Positions 46,018-55,875 of a stretch of 64,000 nucleotides of DNA are shown in pieces. The notes under the pieces are model-generated. The model was not told where the DNA came from. It ran no database searches and worked only from the letters and a program-made list of their open reading frames with translations. Each line of letters begins with the position of its first letter. Position 1 is the stretch's first letter. Source of the DNA: Teratosphaeria epicoccoides (Eukaryota; Ascomycota; Dothideomycetes; Mycosphaerellales; Teratosphaeriaceae); the NCBI GenBank assembly GCA_021401465.1, contig JADDMT010000008.1, positions 372,001 to 436,000 on the forward strand, written 5' to 3'. The position numbers and the translations under genes are program-made.

Positions 46018-47118
46018 ATGCTGCGGCAATGGATGCGAAGCGGGAGCATTGCGACGGCGATTCTGTTTTCGTTGGTATTGCTTGTGCATTTTACCTGGTG
46101 GCGGCCGGATCAGTACTCTCTAGAGAGGCTTGATGCCGGTGATGATGAGAATACGGATACTGAGGCAGCTGGTCATGGTGCACACGAGAAGTTGAATGGA
46201 GCGCATGATCAACCAGAATGGCTACAAGCATCAAAGGGGAGCGTGAAGTCGCCCAGTAGTAATAAACCGGTGGACGGTCAGAAGCCTGCAACCGTCAGCT
46301 TTGACCCAGTAGAGATCAGGACTGCATCGACCTCGCAAACGCATGTGCCAACTGCGACGACATCAGAGACGGATGCGCCTACACCTGCGTCTACAGAGAT
46401 CACCAAAGCCGTCGTCATGGGTCGTCTCAAGACCGAAGACACAAGCTGGGTAACCGAGTACCTGGACGACTGGCAGCCGTTCGTATACTACATCGACCTC
46501 CCCGCCAGCGAAACGTCGCCTAGCGGCCTGCGAACAAGAATCAACAAGTCGAAGGAGGCCATGCCTTATTTGACTTACATCATACAACACTACCCAAACT
46601 TCCCGGACGTGTCTGTCTTCATCCACGCGCACCGCAACGGCTGGCCACAGGCCTGGCACAACGATGTTCAAGACCACGATGCCGTCGCCATGCTGCACGG
46701 CTTGCGTCTCGACACCGTCATGGACCGCGGCTACGTCAATCTCCGCTGCAACGCGGTGCCCGGCTGCCCGAGCGAGATCCAGCCCTACCGGAGCCCGCCA
46801 GACCCAGCGAGATTGACCGAGCTGATTTATCCGGCCGTGTACGCGCATTTTTTTGGCAAGAAGCTGGAGGCTGTGAGGGAAGAGATCGAGGTCGTGGCGA
46901 CTCCTTGCTGTGCGCAGTTCGCCGTGTCGAAGGAGCAGATCTTGCAGCGGCCGAAGAGCGATTATGAGAGGTACCGGAGATATGTTGAGGAGACGGGGTA
47001 TGATGATGATACGATTGGGAGGGTGTTGGAGTATATGTGGCATATTATTTTCGGGAGGGGCGCGGTGGATTGTGAGGTGGTGGGGAGGTGTTACTGTGCT
47101 GTCTATGGGAAGTGTTGA
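46018..47118 (+). CDS. DUF3431 family type II membrane protein
   Basis: This single-exon protein of 366 residues starts with a short basic segment and one membrane anchor (IATAILFSLVLLVHFTWW), then a low-complexity Thr/Ser stem and the DUF3431 domain. Recognisable blocks are AMPYLTYIIQHYPNFPDVSVFIHAHRNGW, GYVNLRCNAVPGCPSEI, CCAQFAVSKEQI and VLEYMWHIIFGRGAVDCE, ending in a Cys-rich RCYCAVYGKC. The type II layout with a stem is that of Golgi enzymes, and the H-A-H-x-N-x-W motif could be catalytic, so a glycosyltransferase-like function is a fair guess. The family has no established activity that I can cite. Length is usual for fungal members. Confidence 0.88.
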   Translation: MLRQWMRSGSIATAILFSLVLLVHFTWWRPDQYSLERLDAGDDENTDTEAAGHGAHEKLNGAHDQPEWLQASKGSVKSPSSNKPVDGQKPATVSFDPVEIRTASTSQTHVPTATTSETDAPTPASTEITKAVVMGRLKTEDTSWVTEYLDDWQPFVYYIDLPASETSPSGLRTRINKSKEAMPYLTYIIQHYPNFPDVSVFIHAHRNGWPQAWHNDVQDHDAVAMLHGLRLDTVMDRGYVNLRCNAVPGCPSEIQPYRSPPDPARLTELIYPAVYAHFFGKKLEAVREEIEVVATPCCAQFAVSKEQILQRPKSDYERYRRYVEETGYDDDTIGRVLEYMWHIIFGRGAVDCEVVGRCYCAVYGKC

Positions 47119-48006
47119 ATTTAGCGAGACAGTGCCAGGGTTTTGGAGGAAGACGTCCTTGCACTCTTTCTTGCGTCGACCACGGGCACGAGTACATGCT
47201 TTCCCAATCGCCTGAGTCGGATACATTCACCCTCAGGCTCTTCCGGACCCATGAGTCCATGATTCAAGCTGCAATCGCCCGCCGCCAGAAGGCTTACAGC
47301 TTAGTGCTGAAAGACACGAAGCAGGCAGGAGCCTGTGCAATCGCTGCCTATCTGCGTGATCAGCGAGGAGGCAGCCGATACCATCGTTGAAGGGCCATAG
47401 ATGAGGGTTGGCTCGGCGTTCAAGCCATTGCTATAACGCTGGCTTTCTGGCGTGCTCAAGATCACTGAGTAGTTTCTACCGAATCCCGTCAAGTGTCGAT
47501 ACTCACCGAAGATGTCGATCCGAACAGCAACGTTGTCAGCAGCTACAAGCAGCAGAAGATCGAGGGATGACGGCCGAGTCAGCAGGTCAAGCGCGAGGAG
47601 GCAGATAAGCATGGGCGGGTAAACATGCAGTCGTGGGAAGATTGGTTTCCGACCAGCTTGGATTATTGATCCTTTCTTGCAAATACGATAGGTTTTCACA
47701 GGGTTGCTGACGAGCAAGTTGTCCAGCCTAGGCCGCTCTGTCAATGCAGCTTTCTTATTCCGGAGATCAGGACTTCCTTATCAGGCACTGACATGTAAGA
47801 GCTGGCAATACAAAGCGGTGGGGCGCTTTGCTAGGGGTTTCGAATGCCTTCTGAGCTTGATAGAGCAAGTAAATGTTTCTTGGATTTCCGCGATGAGCAT
47901 AAAATTGCCCCAGCAGATTTTGTCGATCATAGGTGGAGGCAGTTGGTCCTCATCGTACCGCATTTCAATCGGGCCGGCCGGAGAGAGCGTTGTGAGCCTG
48001 ACAAGG
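47119..48006. other. Intergenic between convergent genes
   Basis: No gene is supported. The plus-strand frame 47704-48174 overlaps the last exons of the lipase in antisense and is rejected. Confidence 0.5.
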
Positions 48007-49237
48007 TCACAATCCTTCCTCAGCCAGCATGTCCGCGATGTCGAGGTAAAATGCAATAGCGTTGAAACTGAATGGCCGTTAGCACCAGCCAATGGCTGTC
48101 GCACGATGATGCTCACTTTCGCCGATGGCCAGTCATTTCCCAAACATACCATCTCAAGCGATTTGTCCAGTTGATCATGTCGAGATGACTGACATCATCC
48201 AGCGTACCCTTGTACGTGCCCCAATGCGAGCTTGCCACGCTCACAAGCCCGTCGTTCGGGCCTTCGGCTTCTTCTATGACCTTGTGGGACTTTCTGAAGA
48301 CTGAGGTGATTCTCGGCCTCAGTGTTGCACCATAGGAATAATACTCGATCCCGTCGATGTTCGGCGTCCTCGGATTGAATGAGTGTCTCATGTACTCCAT
48401 GGTCAGTTGCTCGAAAGCTCCAGTCTCCAAGCCAAAGTAATTGAGAGCTTTGTAGAGCTTCGGTATGTTGAGTGGTCCTATGCGCTTGAAGAGGTAGTCC
48501 GCAAAGGCTGAGCCCCGGTGCGGAGTGGCGATCGTGGTCAGGGAGAGCACTTTAACGTTCGGCGGCTTGAGCTGAGAGATCATGTAGCGTGAGTCCAATC
48601 CACTAGATCCGATGTCAGTGGCTGGGACCGAGGGCGATGGAGTCGACGCACATACCCCTATGTTACTCGTCAGCCAAGAGTCACGTGCAATGGGTGAGTA
48701 CCGATGGACCCGCCATGCTGTGCCTGCACGCATGTCAGCCATGTGCAGGAGAGCATTGAAATCTTCCTTGTACACTCACGCGATAATATTGACAGCCTTC
48801 CCGCCAGCTTTGGTCTCAATACTTTCTGCCAACTTCGCCGCCCTTGCCTCGATACTCCCACTCGGCGGCACAACAGCTGTTATGACGTCGACTCCCCTCT
48901 CAGCAAGAGCCTCAGTGATGCCGTACCAGTACTTTATTCCGGGCACGAATCTGCCAGCGAGATGGAGTTCGTCGAATCCCAGGAGTCCGTGAGCCAGTAT
49001 GATTGGGTTCTTAGGCGCTGCGTAATCATCGCGAAGAATTGCATATTCATCGCGAATCACATGCTCGACGTCTGCTAGGCGCGGGTCATGGGCCCCGACT
49101 GTCCCCTCCTCAGATCGTAATCGTGTCGCAATGAAGAAGCGAACACTCTGGCGGCGCAGCATCTGGCATATCGGGTGCAGCGGCCGTCGCCGCAGGACCG
49201 TCCGGTGTGTGAGTAGCATGATGGGCGGCGTAAACAC
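48007..49237 (-). CDS. Triacylglycerol lipase, mitochondrial Tgl2-like
   Basis: An alpha/beta-hydrolase of the fungal Tgl2 lipase group, with a basic, Arg-rich N-terminus that suits mitochondrial import. Exon 1 (48780-49237) encodes NPIILAHGLLGFDEL, VITAVVPPSGSIEARA and VNII. A 56-nt intron (48724-48779) follows, then a tiny segment (48702-48723) with AHSM, the nucleophile Ser. The frame resumes at 48602 with GLDSRYMISQL, the TIATPHRGSAFADYL block and GPNDGLVSVASSHWGTYKG. A 49-nt intron (48068-48116) leads to the last exon (48007-48067), ending FNAIAFYLDIADMLAEEGL. Family members read AHSMGGLD at the elbow. Here the region between AHSM and GLD holds two intron-like segments separated by two bases, so the exact junctions are unresolved. 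Catalytic Asp is likely in PNDGLVS and His in SHLDMINW. Confidence 0.85.
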
Positions 49238-49580
49238 CTATTGGCCGTGATGGGGGAGAACTTCTCTCGCTGCGATATGGAGTTGCCATCCAAGGTTGGT
49301 CCTTGGTCGAGATGGCGGACGCGAGGCGTGTCGGTATGATGTCATGATACGACAAATTGCCTTCCAACCTGTGCGCAGTACGCACAAGGGAAGGACACCG
49401 TACCTCCAACTATATATATGCTGACTGCGGCTTGTTTGCATACGTAGGGTGGAATAAAAACATTCAAAAGCATGCGTTTGAGCCGTACAATCACCAGGCT
49501 GTTGATGGCGTACGAGATGACCCACGCGGCTGATCATGAATCCTCGTGACTTCAGCCATGTGTGATTCATTGCAACTGTT
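49238..49580. other. Promoter region of lipase
   Basis: A TATATATA element near 49411-49420 lies about 175 bp upstream of the lipase start on its strand. Nothing else seen. Confidence 0.45.
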
Positions 49581-50933
49581 CTAAGCAGTATACTGCCTCT
49601 GCAACAACCTCGCAATGGTCGTCAGCTGGATGTTACTCGTGCCTTCATAGATGGCACCAATCTTGCTGTCCCTCCAATACTTCTCTGCAAGACCTTCACG
49701 AACAAACCCCATGCCACCCATCCATTCAATGGCACTCCCGCTGACCCTGCCAGCCACCTGAGAGGCATACAGCTTCGCCATTGCAGCATCTTGCACAAAA
49801 TCTAGCCCCGCCTCCTTCTTCCGCGCCGCATTGTAGACCAACGCTCGTGCAGCCGTGATCTCCGTCCATGCCTGTGCGAGCTGAAACTGCATACCCTGGA
49901 ACTCGCCTACAAGCGAGCCGAATTGCTTGCGGTCATTCCAGACATATCTGGCTGCGTTCTCGAACGCTCCGAGTGCGAGACCGGTCATCTGGGCTGCGAT
50001 ACCTATTCTGCCTTCGTTGAGAAGCCCGATAGCATACTTGTATCCGTGCCCTTCCTCGCCTAACAAGTTGCCCTCGGGCACTTCTACATCATCGAAGTTG
50101 ATGACACAAGTCGACGAGGCACGAATACCAAGCTTCTTCTCTTTCTTCGCAATGCTGAAGCCCTTGGTGTCTTTGTCCACGATGAAGGCTGTGATGCCCT
50201 TGTAACCCTTTTCTGGATTCAAATTTGCGAAGACAATGAAGAAGTTAGCTTCCATGGAGTTGGTGATCCACATCTTGGATCCGTTAATCTTGTAACCGTC
50301 TGCCGTCTTCTCTGCCCTGGTCTTCAACGCAAACGCGTCCGAGCCTGACGCTGGCTCAGACAAGCAGAATGAGCCTACTGTGCCTGTTGCAAGCTTCGGC
50401 AGCCACTTCTTTCTGCTCTCTTCTGTGCCGTACTTCAAGATCGCCGTGTTGACCAGTGTATTATGCACATCCACCAAGACACTGACACTAGGGTCTACTC
50501 TAGCTAGCTCCTCAATACCAACGATGGCCGCTGTGAAGTTCATCCCTGCGCCACCATACCTCTCAGGAATCTCGATACCCATTAGACCCTGCTCAAACAG
50601 CTGCTCCACAATCTCAGGGTCCATCTTCTCATTCTCATCCATCTCTCGCACTTTGGGCAGTATGGTCTCGTTCGCGAACTTTGACACAGTCTCGGCCATT
50701 GCCAGCTCCGTTTCGGTCTGGTGGAAAATCGGTGTCGGATGCTGCTCCGATAGATCATGCGGCGCTCCTTCTGTGGTGACATTATCGGTATCGTAGCGGC
50801 GAGTGCGGGTTGATGATAGGCATCGTGATGCCAGCTGAGCGCGTGATATCTGCTGAGATCTGATAGTCGAGCGTGCGGTTGTCGAGACTGCTGCTCGGGC
50901 GAACGGGCGCAATGAGCGACTGAAAGACGCCAT
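49581..50933 (-). CDS. Mitochondrial short/branched-chain acyl-CoA dehydrogenase
   Basis: A single-exon, 450-residue FAD enzyme that introduces the alpha-beta double bond in short or 2-methyl-branched acyl-CoA, feeding electrons to ETF. The N-terminus (MASFSRSLRPFARAAVSTTA) is Arg/Ser-rich and acid-free, a clear mitochondrial presequence; many fungal acyl-CoA dehydrogenases occur in mitochondria as well as peroxisomes. Family motifs are GIEIPERYGGAGM, SFCLSEPASGSDA (FAD-contact), KMWITNS, GIRASSTCVINFDDVEVP, AIEWMGGMGFVREG and IYEGTSNIQL, where the Glu is the catalytic base. The length matches human ACADSB-like enzymes. It probably acts in isoleucine/valine breakdown or short-chain beta-oxidation; the substrate range cannot be read from sequence alone. 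Confidence 0.96.
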   Translation of the reverse strand: MASFSRSLRPFARAAVSTTARSTIRSQQISRAQLASRCLSSTRTRRYDTDNVTTEGAPHDLSEQHPTPIFHQTETELAMAETVSKFANETILPKVREMDENEKMDPEIVEQLFEQGLMGIEIPERYGGAGMNFTAAIVGIEELARVDPSVSVLVDVHNTLVNTAILKYGTEESRKKWLPKLATGTVGSFCLSEPASGSDAFALKTRAEKTADGYKINGSKMWITNSMEANFFIVFANLNPEKGYKGITAFIVDKDTKGFSIAKKEKKLGIRASSTCVINFDDVEVPEGNLLGEEGHGYKYAIGLLNEGRIGIAAQMTGLALGAFENAARYVWNDRKQFGSLVGEFQGMQFQLAQAWTEITAARALVYNAARKKEAGLDFVQDAAMAKLYASQVAGRVSGSAIEWMGGMGFVREGLAEKYWRDSKIGAIYEGTSNIQLTTIARLLQRQYTA

Positions 50934-53777
50934 TCCGATTAATTATGGAGGCGCAGCAAGTGGAGAGATGAGGCACGATACCTATGTACGATGAGGGTGT
51001 TACGATCAAGATGAGTCCAGAATGGACCTTCGCGAACTTGCGGCTTAAACTAAGTGCTAGACGCATGTGAAGATGATTTGTGCTTCTTTCTTGCCTCGGC
51101 TATGTTGCCCTCTGTAAACGCCGATCTGGACACGGCAATCCACGGCTGAAGGATCTCCTTCCTCTGCTCTCCGCGCTTACGGGAGAACAACTAATGCTTT
51201 GTCGAGAATCCATGGAATTAAACAAATCGGTAGGCTGACGCGGCGCTTCAGAACAAATTCCACCATGTCACCATGAACGCGGCCTCGACGCTGCCACTTA
51301 CGCGCCGGCGGAAAGGATGCCCGGCTTCGACGTGCCAAAGCTTGGGACAGAAATAATAATGACATCTCGCATCGGCCAAAGAAGACTGCAGTGACAAGGT
51401 CGGACATCCTGTCCACACAGCCTTCCCGAGGAGAACTGCAATGGTGGTCCCGTATATCATCAGTTCTCGAGCGGCGCAGCCTGTTGCTGGATAGCTATCG
51501 GCCTGTGCCGTCGTTACTGAAGTGTGCACACCCGCCGACATGACTTTCCAAGACGGACTTATCAGCTCTCAAATGGCGTATCATATATTGTGTGGTCACT
51601 TGTAAGGCTAGCAGAAACCTTGGGTCCCCGTTCGAGAAGGTCCTGATCCTTGCAATCAGGATGTGTCGTTTATTTCCATCGATCGCGCGCGTCTCGACAT
51701 GTGAGCGTCAGGAGTCGACCTCGCTGCCAGTTTGTCTGCCGCCAGGTGTTGTTGACTAGCCGCGCTTTCAGGAACAGATCTAGAGTTTCTTCCAGCCTTC
51801 TGGTGAACGACATATTGCTCAGGAGGCTAAGACAGGCCTGGCCCTCTTCGTGATCCAGGGTCACAAAGAAGGTCCTGTGGTGCCGGAACGAGAGTCGCAC
51901 TGCTGTCCCACTGTGGGGCCCACGCGACCACAATCCATCCTGCCCGATCACTGGAATCCACATGGCGGGCATCACAGTGCCGGCTAAGCGGTTAAGCCAC
52001 CCGATCTGCCGGTCAGAGTGGCAGGACAGGATGACGTCCTACTGGTCTTTCCCGCTGAGTCTACACTTGCGTCTCCCTGGCTCGTATCGTGTCGGAGAGA
52101 CCGAAGCTAATTACAGCTGGGATTCTGGCCTTAGCATGGCACCTAAATGCTTGTGAAGCCCGGTTGTCAGGACACCTGATGGCTCATCGCAGCTGTGAAG
52201 ACCCAGGCAGACAAGCGCGATACAACGAAACTCGCTAGGGCCGAATCGCGCAGGTCCAGCCGACGTCGAAACCGACTGGAGACCAATGGCAGATTAGGTC
52301 CAAGATCCCCAGGCCACACCGGTCCAGGCAGTACTCGTTACGAGCACGCATTTCACGCCGTCTCTGCACGACAGCCGAGACTAGCTTGAACTGCAGCAAC
52401 TCGCACCAGCGGTTAGCCGTGAAGGCCGTTGCGCGTCGAGACGAAGCCATGACACCAACCGGCGATTGCAGCGTCCCACGCGCTTCGTCAAATGGGCAGA
52501 GAGTGACTCTGTGCTCGACCAGCCAGACCTCTCTAGCTAGCGCGGTCTCAACCTCGGCGTTAAGCCTTGCGCACCGAGTAGCGTACTAGCGCCCCGAGGC
52601 GCAGCATCCGGCCCCCGAGCCGCCGGCTGCAGCCTAATCGTGATGCACATGTGTTCCCGTGCGATGTGTCCGAGACAACGCCACGAGACGACAGATGCCT
52701 TTTCCCGTGAATGGCCAGACCTAAGAGCGCGGAGATGCACGTGATCGCAATTGCTTGCTGATCGGTATCGCGGCACGGCTGTCTGGCCTCGGAACCGCGT
52801 TCGCAAGCGCAATCGGTACGCACATGATCTCGGCATTCAGCAGTCCATTTCCTCACAAGAACACATTTGCGCAAGGCTCTGGGAACATCGCAGTATCACC
52901 ACGTTGATGATCGTGATATCGCAAGAAGCTGATGTTCAGAATAGGAGGAGCGTTTGGAGGTCAAAGCAGTGCGCAAGACCTAGTCTTGGACTCGGGGCGA
53001 CGCGCTACTGTACCAAGGCCTGACAAGCGGCAAGAAAATACACCCGGAGGATGTACTCGCCCTTTAGGACCTTGCCGACGCTCTACTGTCATAGAGTCCA
53101 CATCGTGATCGGCGGTCTCTCGTTTTATCCCTGCCGCAGCAGAGGCGGTGAGCTGTGCCATGAACAGGCGATTGGGTGGCGAAGTGCTTTCCAGAAAAGT
53201 CTCATGGAAATGTAGTGACGTTTCTGGATGCATGACTCGTGGACAGCCTCTGACTACAGATGGGTTGTTCCACCGATCTCTGGCTCTCTTGCTGACATGC
53301 GTGGTCTGCGACCTCGCGCCCGCCTTGTGAGCACCCACAAGAGCCGAAAGCAGTCTTGCTTGGTTGATTAATCTAGCAGATCACGACACGGTGAACCAAT
53401 TCTCGGCCAATAGCACGACAATCTCAGGTGTTGGCGATGCAACCCAGCCGTGAGTTGCAGACTGTCGACCCGACCGACGTGCAATCCTTGCACCTGTGCT
53501 TGGGAAACCCTGGCCTTGATCTACACAGCCAACCTCACAGTACGCGCAAAAGATTTGTCTCACACATGATGTCCTGCGCGTGCCGGAATGTACCGAAAAC
53601 GTGGTATTTCTTGGCCGTATCTCATGCTCAAGAGACGTATTAATGGAGATGTGCAAGGCGGCCTGCGGTGGGAGCGCGCTCCTGTTGGATCATCCATTCC
53701 ACGCGCCCTTCGCCCAGCCTTATTGCGCCTGACCAACAATAGCACGCAATCGAGCCCCTGAGCAGTCTGATCGATTC
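50934..53777. other. Long gene-free stretch
   Basis: About 2.8 kb without a recognisable gene. All frames are short (under 130 codons) with no family motif. It may hold a decayed element or long regulatory sequence for the gene at 53778. Confidence 0.5.
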
Positions 53778-55355
53778 ATGGGTTCAGGAAATCAGCCACA
53801 GTCCAATGCCTGCCGGCCGCGGGCCAAGCGCCGCATGACGGAGGCGGAGCTCGCAGAATATCGGAGACGAAGAGCCGTCGGTGCCTGCAAGAAGTGTGCC
53901 CAGCGGAAGCGCAAGTGCGTCCATGCATTTCAGGAGAGTGATGAACCATCAGCCTCGCGACTAGCTTATCGGACCAACACGAATGGCGAAGCAATTTGTG
54001 CCATTTGTCGCGAGAGATTGAAGACGGAAGATCTAACTAGCAGAGCACTGCATCAGCATAGCGAAATGGACGCCGTGAGCGTACCTCCTGTCAGCGATGC
54101 CGAATACGTCGGTCAAGCGTTGCGCATACATACGCCTCAGTCCCAAGAGGCGAGGGCGATCATGCTTATGATAGAGTCAATTGCCTGCGAGGGAGCTGAT
54201 CATTCTTGGTTCGACGATGTACCGTCTCGCTTGGGACATAGTCTCGTTCTTGACGCCTGCACAGGGGCCCTCCAGCATGCATGTTGGTATCGCAGACGAA
54301 TACCTGGCGTCACTCTGGAGAAATGCTACACGACACTGGCTGAAGCCCTACAGACCTTGAAGATATCCGTTACTGAGACCCAAGTCAGCGATCACACAGC
54401 TGCAGCAGTGGCAGCAATTGCGCCTGCTGATGCAGTGCGCTCAGGACATGCTCTTTTGAATCCTGGCCACGTCGACGGCCTGATAGCGATACTGAAGACG
54501 CTGGCAGCTCGAGGAGACATGACATTACTGGCAAGGAAAGTGCTGGAATACTCCTTCTGCGATACATTCGTGTTGGCCTCGGTTCGAGGAACAGCTTGTC
54601 CATTGGAAAGCATCAGTGCTCGCGAATATCGAGGTGCATATGAAGACTTTTCCCTACCCGAGCCAAAGCTTCGAGTATTGGGCAACGAGCTCTGCGTCCG
54701 ATTACCCAGGTTGATCTACCTTGTGCGAGAAGCATGTGCTCCACGTGCTGATTCGATCGCCATCTTTGCGGCCTTTGCGTGCGCGCAACGAGTTGCGGCG
54801 CTCGCAGACGAAGTCGCAGAATCTGAGTTCATGGAATACATACCAATAGCGAAGACTACAGAACCTTCGGATGCAAAGGTCACACAACGCTCGTTCCTGT
54901 ACCGGTCCTTGCCAAGTTTCGAAGCCGGAATTTACTACTGGACGACGCGGATATCAGCCTTGCGGCTCTGCCAGAGGCTTCGATTGTATTTTCCAGACCT
55001 GTGCGACAGGCACGGCATACCCTCCGTCTCCCAGGCATTGGCCATTGTTCATCAATACGGACGCAACATAGTCATGTCTGCAGAGTACGCGCATACATTG
55101 CGCGCCCGCAAACGCAAGCGTCTTTTCTCCCACGGTTTGATCGCATGCTGGGGAGTGTTGCGCGATCACCCAGATATTCTGGTGGTGGCCAGCGGTGGCA
55201 TAGTCAAGCTACGGTTGTGGTTGATGGCCAATGTGAATAAGGCTCTGCTCGGTAAGGACGTTCTCACGGAAAAGGACATGGACGACGCTGCTGAGCTTTT
55301 CGTTGGTGGACCGCTCACTGGCGTCTACAAGGATCTGTATGAATCTCCATTGTAG
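53778..55355 (+). CDS. Fungal regulator with an atypical zinc cluster (hypothetical)
   Basis: A single-exon protein of 525 residues. The N-terminus is basic (RRMTEAELAEYRRRRAVG) and leads into ACKKCAQRKRKCVHAF, i.e. C-x2-C-x6-C like the first half of a Zn2Cys6 cluster. The second half is not the usual C-x5-12-C-x2-C-x6-8-C; the next cysteines come only at AICAICRERL, about 35 residues on. The same layout, a basic R/K-rich helix before C-x2-C-x6-C-VH, is common in fungal regulators annotated as Zn(II)2Cys6-like. The remaining 400 residues are mostly helical and have no recognised domain. It lies 0.5 kb upstream of an MFS permease on the same strand and might regulate it. DNA binding is inferred. 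Confidence 0.72.
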   Translation: MGSGNQPQSNACRPRAKRRMTEAELAEYRRRRAVGACKKCAQRKRKCVHAFQESDEPSASRLAYRTNTNGEAICAICRERLKTEDLTSRALHQHSEMDAVSVPPVSDAEYVGQALRIHTPQSQEARAIMLMIESIACEGADHSWFDDVPSRLGHSLVLDACTGALQHACWYRRRIPGVTLEKCYTTLAEALQTLKISVTETQVSDHTAAAVAAIAPADAVRSGHALLNPGHVDGLIAILKTLAARGDMTLLARKVLEYSFCDTFVLASVRGTACPLESISAREYRGAYEDFSLPEPKLRVLGNELCVRLPRLIYLVREACAPRADSIAIFAAFACAQRVAALADEVAESEFMEYIPIAKTTEPSDAKVTQRSFLYRSLPSFEAGIYYWTTRISALRLCQRLRLYFPDLCDRHGIPSVSQALAIVHQYGRNIVMSAEYAHTLRARKRKRLFSHGLIACWGVLRDHPDILVVASGGIVKLRLWLMANVNKALLGKDVLTEKDMDDAAELFVGGPLTGVYKDLYESPL

Positions 55356-55875
55356 ACACGCTGAGATGATTGAAGAGTCGATGATTGGCTACTGTGGGGT
55401 TTGAATCCCAGAGATAGCGGGCTGGCGGTCGGGCTGCCAAGGTTCTTGACGATTGATGCGTGTCGTGACATCTGAAGATTGACTTCATCCATGCATCTTC
55501 CACGTGATCGCAGGATGCCGCTGACGCGCGTGTCAACCACACGGCGACAACCTACGGCCAGGATCCTTGGCCACCCTGCCGAAGCACAATATCACCTGCC
55601 TGTCTCGGACGACAAATGGTACCTTATCGCCCTTTCATTGATTTCAACGCGTTTTGACCCTGTCATCAATCACAGGCAATCTGCCATCAACGACTCGTCG
55701 ATGTGACATAGTCGGCTTTCATCATTGACTGAAAGCTGCTCGAAAAGGTAGGAGATGCGCAAGCTGCAGGACGAGGTGTATGCCGATGCAGCCGTCAACC
55801 TTGTTGCGGTTTGAAAGATATAATGATGCTTGAGCCGCAAGTCAAGCTTGGCTTCAACTGGGCCAAGCACTCACA
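55356..55875. other. Promoter region of the MFS gene
   Basis: Non-coding. A GGGTTTGAATCCCA motif (55397-55410) resembles a tRNA T-arm, but no tRNA can be folded around it. Confidence 0.5.

Noticed and set aside
47704..48174. 156-codon plus-strand frame
   Set aside because: It overlaps the last two exons of the lipase in antisense, and those exons carry conserved family sequence.
55397..55410. tRNA T-arm-like GGGTTTGAATCCCA
   Set aside because: No acceptor stem, D-arm or anticodon arm can be formed in the preceding 60 bases on this strand.
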